The position numbers and the translations under genes were made by a program. Of a stretch of 64,000 nt of DNA, positions 52,820 to 62,837 are shown in pieces. The stretch's first letter is position 1. Each line of letters opens with the position of its first letter. The notes under the pieces were generated by a model, which was not told where the DNA came from, searched no databases, and saw only the letters and a list, made by a program, of their open reading frames with translations. Source of the DNA: Candidatus Hydrogenedentota bacterium (GTDB lineage Bacteria > Hydrogenedentota > Hydrogenedentia > Hydrogenedentales > SLHB01); NCBI GenBank assembly GCA_013359265.1, contig JABWCD010000003.1, positions 62,001 through 126,000 of the forward strand, in the 5' to 3' direction.

Positions 52820-53272
52820 CTACGAGGATTTGGCTTTGAGGGACTCGATGATCGCCACGGCCTCGTTGTTGTGCGGGGCCTTGCGATCATGCCAGTCGGG
52901 GTAGGTTAGGAGGGTTACCCCGTATACTTGGGCGACGGTTTGGATGTTGACGGTGGTCGAATTGGCCGTTGCCTCGGTCAGGGTGATGGTCAGCTTGGTG
53001 CGGTGGGGGGTGCCGACGTAGAGCTGGCGCTTCATGGGGGTGAAGGCAACGAATTCGCCGCGCTTGTCGCGCGTGTAGATGTCCATCTCCAATTCGCGCA
53101 AGACGGCCTTGGTGGCTTGCCACGCTTCGTCCATCGGCTTTGCGACGGTGATCGAGTCTTCCATCGTGAACCCGGTGGTGTCCTTCGCGGCGCGGGCGCA
53201 CCCGGGCAGCACGAGCGGTGCGATGAGAACGAACGCGACCGATACCTTGGCAAAGCTGGCAAAACGCTTCAT
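52820..53272 (-). CDS. Lipoprotein of unknown function (DUF3568-like)
   Basis: A 150-residue lipoprotein: MKRFASFAKVSVAFVLIAPL ends with the lipobox LVLPGC. The mature part resembles DUF3568-type small lipoproteins (ITVAKPMDEAWQATKAVLRE, YTRDKRGEFVAFTPMKRQLY, RTKLTITLTEATANSTTVNI) with mixed alpha-beta layout. It stands alone, divergent from ndk. Function unknown. Confidence 0.8.
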   Translation of the reverse strand: MKRFASFAKVSVAFVLIAPLVLPGCARAAKDTTGFTMEDSITVAKPMDEAWQATKAVLRELEMDIYTRDKRGEFVAFTPMKRQLYVGTPHRTKLTITLTEATANSTTVNIQTVAQVYGVTLLTYPDWHDRKAPHNNEAVAIIESLKAKSS

Positions 53273-53484
53273 AGCGGATGTATCTCCCTAACCCAGCGGA
53301 TTCTAACACAGCCGGGCAGGGGTAGCAACAGGTTACGCGGCCTGTTGCAGCCGAAAGCCGCCATTTGTTACGCTACTGGCCTGCGCGGCTGGCGCGCGGT
53401 TTTTCCAATGGGTTAGGGGTTGATACGGGCGAGCCTTGCCTCGGCACGGCGTACCTGCGGGTCAACCGGAGCAAGGAATCGAGC

Positions 53485-53940
53485 GTGGTAGAACGCACTT
53501 TTGTAATGATCAAGCCGGACGCTTTTGGGCGGCGGCTGTGTGGCGAGATTATCGGGCGCTACGAGGGCAAGGGGTTGAAGCTCGTCGGCATGAAGATGCA
53601 GGTCGTGTCGAACGCGCTGGCCGAGCAGCACTATGCGGAGCACAAGGGCAAGAAGTTTTATCCTTCGCTGCTGGAGTTCATAACGTCCGGACCCACCGTG
53701 CAGATGGTGTGGGAAGGGGAGAACGCCGTGGCGGCCGTGCGCAAGTTGAACGGCGCGACGAACAGCCAGGAAGCCGATCTCGGCACGATTCGCGGCGACT
53801 ATGGGCTGACGGTTCAGAACAATCTCGTCCATGCGTCGGACTCGCTCGATACGGCGAAGCGGGAGATCGCGATTTACTTCCGTCCGGAGGAGTTGTTCGA
53901 TCACGCGATGCCCGACGACAGGTGGATGCAGAACGGATAG
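53485..53940 (+). CDS. ndk: Nucleoside diphosphate kinase
   Basis: Transfers gamma-phosphate between nucleoside di- and triphosphates. ERTFVMIKPDAFGRRLCGEI (N-terminal motif) and NNLVHASDSLDTAKREIAIYF, with the phospho-His in NLVHASDS, are intact. GTG at 53485, 8 bp after AGGA, is the start; the frame extends further upstream but without homology. Length of 151 residues is normal. Confidence 0.93.
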   Translation: MVERTFVMIKPDAFGRRLCGEIIGRYEGKGLKLVGMKMQVVSNALAEQHYAEHKGKKFYPSLLEFITSGPTVQMVWEGENAVAAVRKLNGATNSQEADLGTIRGDYGLTVQNNLVHASDSLDTAKREIAIYFRPEELFDHAMPDDRWMQNG

Positions 53941-54016
53941 CGGCGGAGAGCGGTTGTACTAACCGGCCCTCCGAAAATCAGATACGCATGAACGGTTGGT
54001 AACAAGGGAGGCCATC

Positions 54017-54106
54017 ATGGCAGGCGGAAGAAAGGTGCGGCGCGCGAAGATCGCCAAGCACAAGCGGAAGAAGCGTCGTCGCGCGAACCGTCACAAGAAG
54101 AAATAG
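54017..54106 (+). CDS. Very small basic protein, AURKAIP1/COX24 (bS22-like) type
   Basis: A 29-residue peptide, MAGGRKVRRAKIAKHKRKKR, then RRANRHKKK, nearly all Lys and Arg. This matches the short AURKAIP1/COX24 domain found in ribosome-associated proteins such as the bacterial bS22-like protein. GGAGG lies 6 bp before the ATG at 54017. It lies between ndk and the DUF1844 gene, in the same direction. Binding to the ribosome is inferred from the family. Confidence 0.8.
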   Translation: MAGGRKVRRAKIAKHKRKKRRRANRHKKK

Positions 54107-54139
54107 CGGCCGGGCCTAGTGCCCGTGGAGGTAGCCGCC

Positions 54140-55887
<1,748 letters not shown>

Positions 55888-55918
55888 CCGGTACAAGCAT
55901 TCGCATGGTTTGATTCCC

Positions 55919-56013
55919 GCACTCGTGCTCCTGCTCGTCGTCGTGCTCGTGGTTTGTTCGGCTCGATATTCGACGATCGAGTACGATGACGAGTAGGAGC
56001 ACGAGCACGAATC
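55919..56013. repeat. Repeat-derived inverted pair (GAGCAC/GTGCTC) behind purA
   Basis: GTGCTCCTGCTCGTCGTCGT, then GCTCG near 55925-55949, faces GAGTACGATGACGAGTAGGA, then GCACG near 55980-56004, in inverted order with three mismatches over 24 bases. This could fold into a long hairpin in the purA-hemH gap. Units match the GAGCAC repeats seen at 35818 and 42831. Confidence 0.7.
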
Positions 56014-56070
56014 AACACGAAGCGAAATCGTGAATCCCCATTAGAAGCGGATTCAGAGGGATGCGACGAA

Positions 56071-57096
56071 ATGTATCCAAATGAGCGCGCAGGCGTCCTG
56101 CTGATCAATACCGGCTCGACCGACGCGCCGCGGGCGCCGGAAACACGGACCTATCTCAAGCAATTTCTATCCGACCCGCGGGTGCTGGATATCAATCCAG
56201 TTGTGCGGTGGTTACTGCTGAACCTAATCATTCTGCGGACGCGCCCGAAGGCCTCCGCGCATGCGTACAGCCAGGTGTGGACGGACAAGGGTTCGCCCTT
56301 ACTGGTCATTTCAAACGAACTGATGGATGCGCTGAAACAAAAGATGCCGAACGTGGAGTTCGCGATTGGCATGCGTTACGGCACTCCGTCGATCGAGGCG
56401 GGCTTCGAGCAATTGATGTCGAAGGGCATCGATCGGCTGATTGTCGCGCCGCTGTTTCCACAGTACTCGTCCGCGGCGAACGGTTCCGCGCTCGAACTCG
56501 TCTACGCGCTTGCAGGCAAGCGGTGGAACGTACCGCCGATTTCCGTGCTGCCGCCGTGCTACGCGGAGCCGTCGTTCATCGATGCGTGGGTTGCGGTCGT
56601 GAATCCGTATTTGGAATCGTTCAAGCCCGATCTATTGTTGATGAGTTATCACGGCCTGCCCGAGCGGCAGGTGAAGAAAAGCGACAAGACCGGCTCGCAT
56701 TGCCTGGCGAGTACGTCGTGCTGCGATGCGATTATCGATGCGAACCAGCACTGCTATCGCGCACAATGTTATGAAACGAGCCGGTTGCTGGCAGCGAAAC
56801 TCGGGCTCGCGCCCGAGCAGTACTCGATATCCTTTCAATCACGCCTTGGCCGCGATCCCTGGATCAAACCCCACACCGATGTCGTGATCCCGACGTTACC
56901 CAAGCACGGCGTGAAACGGCTCGCGGTGATCTGTCCCGCGTTCACTGCGGACTGTCTGGAGACCCTCGAGGAAATCGCCATGCGCGCAAAGAGCGATTTT
57001 TTGACGAACGGTGGCGAGGCATTCCAGTTTATTCCGTGCTTGAATGCGCACCCGGTTTGGGTGGATGCGTTGAAGGGGTTGCTGGAGAGGATTTAA
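56071..57096 (+). CDS. hemH: Ferrochelatase
   Basis: Inserts iron in protoporphyrin IX in the last step of haem synthesis. GVLLINTGSTDAPRAPETRT, then SYHGLPERQVKKSDKTGSHC (catalytic His), and VICPAFTADCLETLEEIAMR with the conserved acidic residues are all present. Length of 341 residues is normal. Complements hemF at 46606. Start ATG at 56071. Confidence 0.96.
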   Translation: MYPNERAGVLLINTGSTDAPRAPETRTYLKQFLSDPRVLDINPVVRWLLLNLIILRTRPKASAHAYSQVWTDKGSPLLVISNELMDALKQKMPNVEFAIGMRYGTPSIEAGFEQLMSKGIDRLIVAPLFPQYSSAANGSALELVYALAGKRWNVPPISVLPPCYAEPSFIDAWVAVVNPYLESFKPDLLLMSYHGLPERQVKKSDKTGSHCLASTSCCDAIIDANQHCYRAQCYETSRLLAAKLGLAPEQYSISFQSRLGRDPWIKPHTDVVIPTLPKHGVKRLAVICPAFTADCLETLEEIAMRAKSDFLTNGGEAFQFIPCLNAHPVWVDALKGLLERI

Positions 57097-57128
57097 GAAT
57101 GGGAGCAATGAGAGGAATGGGAGCAATG
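57097..57128. repeat. Short direct repeat GAATGGGAGCAATG
   Basis: GAATGGGAGCAATG occurs twice within 32 bases, separated by AGAG, just after the stop codon of hemH. No gene is seen in the 117-bp gap to the convergent zinc-ribbon gene. Confidence 0.6.
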
Positions 57129-57213
57129 GGGTAGCGGATAGAGTTCTCCTTTTTTCCGCTCTAGATTCTTATTGTCCGTATGTTTCTCGTTGGTCTCGTT
57201 GCACTTTCCGCGC

Positions 57214-58308
57214 CTATTGCGACTGCGCAATTCCGTACGCCACCGCAGCAATCAGCGCAGCGCCCGCCAGCGCCGCCAACGTAATCTTGACCCAACTCCA
57301 GGGACGCTCGCCTTGCACTTCGCCGGTGCGGGCATTGACGAGGAAGCGGTATATCGTGTTGCGATAGCGGTACGCGCTGAGCCACACAGGCAGCAGGATG
57401 TGCTTGAAGGTGACGGCGGCGTACAGAGAGTTCTGCGATGTAACGCGCTGGTGGTCGCCGCCGATGTCGGAGCAAATCGTTTGGTGAATTGTTGGCGCCA
57501 TGATTTCTTTGGCGCGCTCGAAGCCGTTCGGCAGATCGACTTGGTAACTCTCCGCGCGAAAACCCGCGAGGTAAGCGTCCTGGTACGGCACCAGCTTTTC
57601 GAGGTCCCAGGGTTCGAGGGCCTGCGCATACTTTCGCGGCAACGATTCGCTGGCGACGACGAGCACGTCGTCAAACTGGTTGTAGACGGTGCCGCTCACG
57701 GACGTCCAGCGCGTGCGGCGCACCTGTCTCGTCCGCCGTTCCGTTCTGCCGTTCACCCGCGTCGTGTACGATTCGGTCACCCAGTAGTCGTCGCCGCGCT
57801 GGCCCGAGTAGGTGGTCGTTGTCTTGCAGTCGTACGTCCAATACGGACAGTACAATCCATTGACTGGACTGTCCTGGCGCGCGAGCTTCTTGAGCGCGTT
57901 CGGCGCGAACCACAGGCCTCGAATCCATTGCTGGAATAGTTCGCGGGCCCGCTTGTGATCGATGTCGAATGGCAGCAATGCCTTCGGTTTGAACTTTTTC
58001 GTCGATGCGCCGGTCGCGACGATATTCGCGCCGCAGAAGGGGCACTGGCCGGATGTCACGTGCGGCGCCTTTGTCGATTCGGCCCCGCACGCGTCGCACT
58101 TCACGGTGATGACGTCGATGGTCTCGGCGCTGTTTGCCGCGGCGTCGAGCGCGGCGACATAGTTCAGCTCTTCGATCGGCTCCGCGGAATGCGCGATGGC
58201 GTTTTCCGCGCCGCAGTATGGGCATACCTGCGCGCTCGTGCCGGGTTGGTACTCGAGCTTCGCGCCGCACTGGCGGCAGGGGAACATTTGTTGAGTAGTC
58301 GCGCTCAT
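57214..58308 (-). CDS. Membrane protein with two zinc ribbons, function unknown
   Basis: A 364-residue protein with two zinc ribbons: FPCRQCGAKLEYQPGTSAQV with CPYCGAENAI, and KCDACGAESTKAPHVTSGQC with PFCGANI. A long soluble middle (YWTYDCKTTTTYSGQRGD) follows, then a C-terminal transmembrane helix (LAALAGAALIAAVAYGIA). Such proteins are often mis-annotated as helicase PriA because of the ribbons, but no helicase motif is present. Probably a membrane-anchored protein of unknown role. Confidence 0.78.
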   Translation of the reverse strand: MSATTQQMFPCRQCGAKLEYQPGTSAQVCPYCGAENAIAHSAEPIEELNYVAALDAAANSAETIDVITVKCDACGAESTKAPHVTSGQCPFCGANIVATGASTKKFKPKALLPFDIDHKRARELFQQWIRGLWFAPNALKKLARQDSPVNGLYCPYWTYDCKTTTTYSGQRGDDYWVTESYTTRVNGRTERRTRQVRRTRWTSVSGTVYNQFDDVLVVASESLPRKYAQALEPWDLEKLVPYQDAYLAGFRAESYQVDLPNGFERAKEIMAPTIHQTICSDIGGDHQRVTSQNSLYAAVTFKHILLPVWLSAYRYRNTIYRFLVNARTGEVQGERPWSWVKITLAALAGAALIAAVAYGIAQSQ

Positions 58309-58322
58309 CGTTGCGGGATATT

Positions 58323-59252
58323 CTACGCGTGCGGGTGCGACTGGCGGTAGACTTCTTTCAGCCGCTCGATGCTGACGTGGGTGTATATCTGCGTGCTCGA
58401 CAGGCTTTCGTGGCCGAGCAGTTCCTGCACCACGCGCAGGTCCGCGCCGGCGTCGAGCATGTGCGTTGCGAACGTGTGCCGTAGCGTGTGCGGGGAAATG
58501 TCGCGGTGGTTCGGCAATACCTGGCGCACATAGTGTTCGATGATCCGTTGAATGCTTCGTGTCGTCAGTGGTCCGCCGCGGAAGTTGACGAATACGCGAT
58601 CGTGATTGGGATCACCCAACTCGGCGCGCACGCGCAGATATGCCTCGATCGCGCTTCGCGCGCAACTGCCGAGATAGGCAATGCGTTCCTTGTTGCGCTT
58701 GCCCAGGACGGTCATTACGCCACTCGACAGGTCCATCTGGCCCATGCGCAACCCGGCGCATTCCGCCGCGCGGATTCCGCTCGAGTACAGCGTTTCCATC
58801 ACCGCGCGATCGCGCAGGCCGAGTGGCTCGTTTGTATCCGGCGCTTCCAGCAGGGCAGTCACTTCCGGAATGCTCAGCACATCGGGAAGTTCGCGCGACA
58901 GCTTTGGCGATCGCAGGGCCTCGGCCGGGTTCACGTCGACCGCGCCGGTGCGCATGAAGAACCGGTACGCGGCGCGGATGGAAGCCAGCTTGCGCGCGGA
59001 CGTGCGCGAGGTGCCGCCGGCGGTTTGCACGTGCGCGAGAAAGGCGCGCACGTCCGTCTTTTGTGCGCGCCGCAATGCATCGAGCGACGCCTCCGGGCGT
59101 TCCTCGACTGGCCGGTCGAACGCGTTGGGCCCCGCGACCACGTAGTCGCAGAACTGCTCGAGGTCCTTCACGTACGCCCGCACAGTGTGCAGCGAGAATC
59201 CCTTCTCGGCGGAGAGATGGTTCTCGAACAAGGTTGTCGCGGAGTCGCTCAT
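58323..59252 (-). CDS. xerC: Tyrosine recombinase XerC/XerD-like
   Basis: A 309-residue phage-integrase family recombinase. The N-terminal SAM-like core-binding domain is followed by the catalytic domain with Arg in YSSGIRAAE, HTLRHTFATHMLDAG (HxxR) and SSTQIYTHVSIERLKEVYRQ, the active-site Tyr. Chromosome-dimer resolution at dif is the normal role. No dif site was identified. Ends 14 bp from the convergent-strand gene group. Confidence 0.9.
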   Translation of the reverse strand: MSDSATTLFENHLSAEKGFSLHTVRAYVKDLEQFCDYVVAGPNAFDRPVEERPEASLDALRRAQKTDVRAFLAHVQTAGGTSRTSARKLASIRAAYRFFMRTGAVDVNPAEALRSPKLSRELPDVLSIPEVTALLEAPDTNEPLGLRDRAVMETLYSSGIRAAECAGLRMGQMDLSSGVMTVLGKRNKERIAYLGSCARSAIEAYLRVRAELGDPNHDRVFVNFRGGPLTTRSIQRIIEHYVRQVLPNHRDISPHTLRHTFATHMLDAGADLRVVQELLGHESLSSTQIYTHVSIERLKEVYRQSHPHA

Positions 59253-59345
59253 CGTCTGCGCTCATTTTACCACGCGTTCGCGGGGGTCTTGAATTGTTCG
59301 GGCGTGTCCTACAGAATGCCGCGTGCTTACAGTAAGAACATCCGC

Positions 59346-60227
59346 ATGATTGGCACGCTCGTCACCGCGTTACGCGTCTATCAATGGCCGAAAAACCTGG
59401 TAGTTTTCGGCGCGCTCGTGTTTGCATTGCAGTTGGGCGACGCCGTGCAGGTCACACGCAGCGTCGTCGCGTTTCTGGTCATGTGCGCGGCGTCCAGCAC
59501 GATTTACCTGTTAAACGATTTGATTGACATCGAGAAAGATCGTGCGCACCCGGAGAAGAAGAACCGGCCCATCGCGAGCGGCGCTCTGCGCGTACCGGTG
59601 GCCGTCGCAATGCTGTTGGTACTGGGAGCATGTGCGCTGATCGTGGCGTTCGCATTGCGGGTCGAATTTGCCGGCGCCGTCATCTGCTACCTCGTGCTCA
59701 ACCTCGCCTATTCGTTCGTGCTCAAGAACATCATGTTGGTGGACGTCATGGCGATCGCGATCAGTTTTGTGATCCGCGGGATCGCGGGCGCGCTCGTGAT
59801 TAGCGTCGAATTCTCGAACTGGCTGGTGGTCTGCACCTTGTTCCTTGCGCTGTTTCTCGCGCTCGGGAAGCGCCGCCGCGAAATCGGGCTGCTCGAGGAA
59901 GAGGCCATCAAGCACCGCGAAGTCCTCGGCCACTACTCCGTGCCGTACCTCGACGCGCTGATGGTCATTCTCGCGGCGACGACGCTGCTCGCGTACACGA
60001 TCTACACGTGCAGCCCGGAGGTGGTCGAGCGGCTGCACACCGACAAACTCTACGTATCGCTGCCGTTCGTCGTGTACGGCTTGTTCCGTTACCTCTATTT
60101 GGTTCATCATAAGAGTGGAGGGGGCGATCCGAGCCGCACACTCGTCCGCGACGTCCCGTTGCTGACGACGGTGCTGCTGTGGGGGCTGACGAACGTCGCG
60201 ATCATCTACGGGCGCAGCCTGATCTAA
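59346..60227 (+). CDS. UbiA-family prenyltransferase (decaprenyl-phosphate phosphoribosyltransferase-like)
   Basis: A 293-residue membrane protein with about nine helices. YLLNDLIDIEKDRAHPEKKN is the NDxxD-type first motif and LALGKRRREIGLLEEEAIKH the second. Such sequences, with RP IASG and KRRRE segments, are closest to decaprenyl-phosphate phosphoribosyltransferase-type UbiA proteins. Start uncertain: ATG at 59346 or 59316. The acceptor is a polyprenyl phosphate, presumably for cell-surface glycan synthesis. Confidence 0.88.
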   Translation: MIGTLVTALRVYQWPKNLVVFGALVFALQLGDAVQVTRSVVAFLVMCAASSTIYLLNDLIDIEKDRAHPEKKNRPIASGALRVPVAVAMLLVLGACALIVAFALRVEFAGAVICYLVLNLAYSFVLKNIMLVDVMAIAISFVIRGIAGALVISVEFSNWLVVCTLFLALFLALGKRRREIGLLEEEAIKHREVLGHYSVPYLDALMVILAATTLLAYTIYTCSPEVVERLHTDKLYVSLPFVVYGLFRYLYLVHHKSGGGDPSRTLVRDVPLLTTVLLWGLTNVAIIYGRSLI

Positions 60228-60293
60228 CCCGGCGAGCGGCGCGCGGGTCGAGTTGTCCCTTTGGCGGGGGACAGGTGCAAACGGGGTGCGAAC

Positions 60294-61610
60294 ATGAAGG
60301 GCAAGCGGAAGAAGGCGAGTATCGCTGAAATCACGGACAGAGTCGTCGCGCTGATTCTCGGCGGCGGGCGTGGCACACGGCTGTATCCGCTGACGGCCGA
60401 GCGCGCGAAGCCCGCGGTGCCGCTCGGCGGGCGCTACCGGCTGGTCGATATCCCGCTGAGCAACTGCATTCACTCCGGCGTAAAGCGCATCTTCGTCTTG
60501 ACGCAGTTCAACAGCGCGTCGCTCCACCGTCACATCAACAATACGTACAAGTTCGACAATTTCTCCGGCGCATTTGTCGAGATTCTTGCCGCGGAGCAGC
60601 GCGCGGAGAGCGGTGATTGGTTCCAGGGCACGGCCGACGCGGTGCGGAAGCACCTGCGCGAGATCGATCACCTCCAGGCGTCGCACTTCATGATTCTCTC
60701 CGGCGATCAGCTATACCGCATGGACTACCGCGAGATGCTCGAGACACACGTCAACAGTGACGCGGACATCACCGTCGGCGTGTTGCCTGTCACGCGCGAG
60801 GCCGCGCGCGGGTTCGGCGTTCTGAAGGTCGAGTCGGACGGGCGCATCGTCGAGTTCGTCGAGAAGCCGCAAACCGACGAGCAGCTCGATGCGCTGGTCA
60901 CGCCGTGCGAGGTGTTTGCCGAGCGCGGCATCCAGGCCGAGGGCCGGGCGTATTTGGCGTCGATGGGCGTGTACTTCTTCAAGGCTGATGTGCTCGAGAA
61001 CATTCTCCGCACCGAGCCGGGCTGGATTGATTTCGGGCGCGACGTCATTCCCCGATCGCTTGCGCCGCGCCACGTCCATTCGCACCTGTTCACCGGATTT
61101 TGGGAAGACATTGGAACGGTCCGGTCGTATTACGATACCTGCCTGGAGTTGGTCGGGCCGAACCCGCCATTCCGGTTCCATCAGAATGGCCAACCGATCT
61201 ACTCGCGCGCGCGGTACCTGCCGGGCGCACAAATTGCGAACGGGCAGGTCAGGGATTCCGTCATCTGCGAAGGCTGCATGATTCATCAGGCGACGATTAC
61301 GCATTCGCTGATCGGCGTGCGCGCGATCGTGCAATCGGGCGTTGTCATCGAGCGCAGCATCATCATGGGGGCGGACTACTACGAAGAAGAGCGCGCGGTG
61401 AAGGGCCCCGTGCCGATCGGGATCGGCGAAGGCTCGCGCATCGTGCGCGCGATTATCGACAAGAACGCGCGCATCGGCAAGGGCGTTGTCATTCAGGGCG
61501 GCGAAAACCTGCCCGACTCGGACGGCCTCGGCCACGCTATCCGTGACGGGATTGTCGTCGTGCTCAAGGGCGCGGTCATCCCCGACGGCATGCGCATCGG
61601 CGCGCAATAG
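60294..61610 (+). CDS. glgC: Glucose-1-phosphate adenylyltransferase
   Basis: Makes ADP-glucose for glycogen. ALILGGGRGTRLYPLTAERA is the nucleotide-binding motif, then KPAVPLGGRYRLVDIPLSNC, GTADAVRKHL, LSGDQLYRMDYREML and FWEDIGTVRSYYDTCLELV, and the C-terminal left-handed beta-helix. Length 438 residues. ATG at 60294 with GGGGTG upstream is preferred over an earlier frame start. Confidence 0.95.
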   Translation: MKGKRKKASIAEITDRVVALILGGGRGTRLYPLTAERAKPAVPLGGRYRLVDIPLSNCIHSGVKRIFVLTQFNSASLHRHINNTYKFDNFSGAFVEILAAEQRAESGDWFQGTADAVRKHLREIDHLQASHFMILSGDQLYRMDYREMLETHVNSDADITVGVLPVTREAARGFGVLKVESDGRIVEFVEKPQTDEQLDALVTPCEVFAERGIQAEGRAYLASMGVYFFKADVLENILRTEPGWIDFGRDVIPRSLAPRHVHSHLFTGFWEDIGTVRSYYDTCLELVGPNPPFRFHQNGQPIYSRARYLPGAQIANGQVRDSVICEGCMIHQATITHSLIGVRAIVQSGVVIERSIIMGADYYEEERAVKGPVPIGIGEGSRIVRAIIDKNARIGKGVVIQGGENLPDSDGLGHAIRDGIVVVLKGAVIPDGMRIGAQ

Positions 61611-61660
61611 GCCGATTCAGGAATGAGTTTGCACATTGTTTGCAGTTGAAGTGCTCCTTT

Positions 61661-61763
61661 ACATCCCCCTAAATCCCCCTTCAAAGGGGGACTTAACACG
61701 GGACCAATACCTTAGATTTGCGATTCTTAAAGTCCCCCTTTGAAGGGGGATTTAGGGGGATGT
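61661..61763. repeat. Perfect 34-bp inverted repeat with 35-bp centre (MITE-like)
   Basis: The arms at 61661-61694 and 61730-61763 are perfectly complementary. Each arm itself contains CCCCCTTCAAAGGGGG, a nested smaller hairpin. The 35-bp centre (61695-61729) encodes nothing. It sits between convergent glgC and GNAT genes and can also act as a terminator. Such CCCCCTAAATCCCCCTT repeats recur in many bacterial genomes. Confidence 0.85.
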
Positions 61764-61817
61764 GGCCCCGGTCCGTACAAACCGGCGGCGCTATACTCGC
61801 GCCATTCAACGCGGCGT

Positions 61818-62807
61818 CTATCGCTGCAGGTCTTTTCTAAAGGTGAAGACCGAATCGTGGATGACGCAGCCGACCGCCTGAATGCTGCGTTGCATGGGAT
61901 AGTTTGTTACGTTCGTGGGAATGGTGCCCCAGCGCGTGCCGCTCGCGTTGAGATGCATGAGCACCGACGCCAGTAGTCGCCGGAATACGCCCTTTCCGCG
62001 GTATCTCGAATCAACTGCAGCCAATTGGATCATCTCGCATGCGACCCCCGCGATCTGCTTCAATCGCGGCCGGTGGGACCAGAAGGTCAGCCCGATGACA
62101 CGTCCTTCGTAGCGGCCGACCCACACGAGGTCGGCAAACCCGCGGCAGGCATTGCGCCCCCATTCGTAGTAGACAACCGGCACGCGGTCGCGCGGAACAA
62201 CCGGATCGATGTTGAACCGGTCCATTGGCGCGAAATTGTTCTGTGACAAGCGCGCTACGTCCTCCACTTCGTCGGCACGTGCCGGGCCGAACTCGAACCC
62301 GTCGAGTGGCGTATATAGGGCAGCCGCTTTCTCGCCGTCGGACAAGTAGTCGATGTGGTTGCACAACAGATCGAAGCCCGCGGGCGCCATTGTGGCGATC
62401 ACCGCGTGGTTTGCGGGCGACGTCTTGTGAATCAGCAGCCGCAGTCCATCGTCACGCCACTGCCTGCATACTTCGTTCAGCCGGGCGACGGCGGCATCCG
62501 TTTCCGTACCGGAGGGAAACAAGAAATGATCAAGTGAGATGGATGGGATACCGAGCACTTCGGTGTCCCAGGCGAGCTGCCGCGCCATGATGAGGCAGGG
62601 CATGGCCGGATCGAAATATGTGAGTGCGCCATCCTTCTCGTGCGCGCACCGGATATCGTCGAGATGATACGCGACCCACCCATCCTCGGTTATGCCGGGT
62701 ACATTACGGAATGGCAGGCTGTTGCGCTCGAGAATCCACGCGCGGACGGTTTCTTGCGGAATCGCGTCAAATAACGGAGTGCCGCGCGGGACAAGTTCAA
62801 GAGACAT
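61818..62807 (-). CDS. GNAT family N-acetyltransferase (WecD-like)
   Basis: A 329-residue protein whose C-terminal half has the GNAT acyl-CoA motif, QLAAVDSRYRGKGVFRRLLA (RxxGxG/A), typical for WecD-like sugar N-acetyltransferases or peptide acetyltransferases. The N-terminal 130 residues are not recognised. ATG at 62807 is used; TTG at 62822 is possible. Substrate unknown; the neighbouring GT2 suggests surface glycan work. Confidence 0.82.
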   Translation of the reverse strand: MSLELVPRGTPLFDAIPQETVRAWILERNSLPFRNVPGITEDGWVAYHLDDIRCAHEKDGALTYFDPAMPCLIMARQLAWDTEVLGIPSISLDHFLFPSGTETDAAVARLNEVCRQWRDDGLRLLIHKTSPANHAVIATMAPAGFDLLCNHIDYLSDGEKAAALYTPLDGFEFGPARADEVEDVARLSQNNFAPMDRFNIDPVVPRDRVPVVYYEWGRNACRGFADLVWVGRYEGRVIGLTFWSHRPRLKQIAGVACEMIQLAAVDSRYRGKGVFRRLLASVLMHLNASGTRWGTIPTNVTNYPMQRSIQAVGCVIHDSVFTFRKDLQR

Positions 62808-62837
62808 GGCGGAGTATCGCAATACGTTTGACGTGCT

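Noticed and set aside
57214-58308. Primosomal protein PriA
   Set aside because: Only zinc ribbons are shared; no helicase Walker A or DEAH motif, and a C-terminal membrane helix is present.
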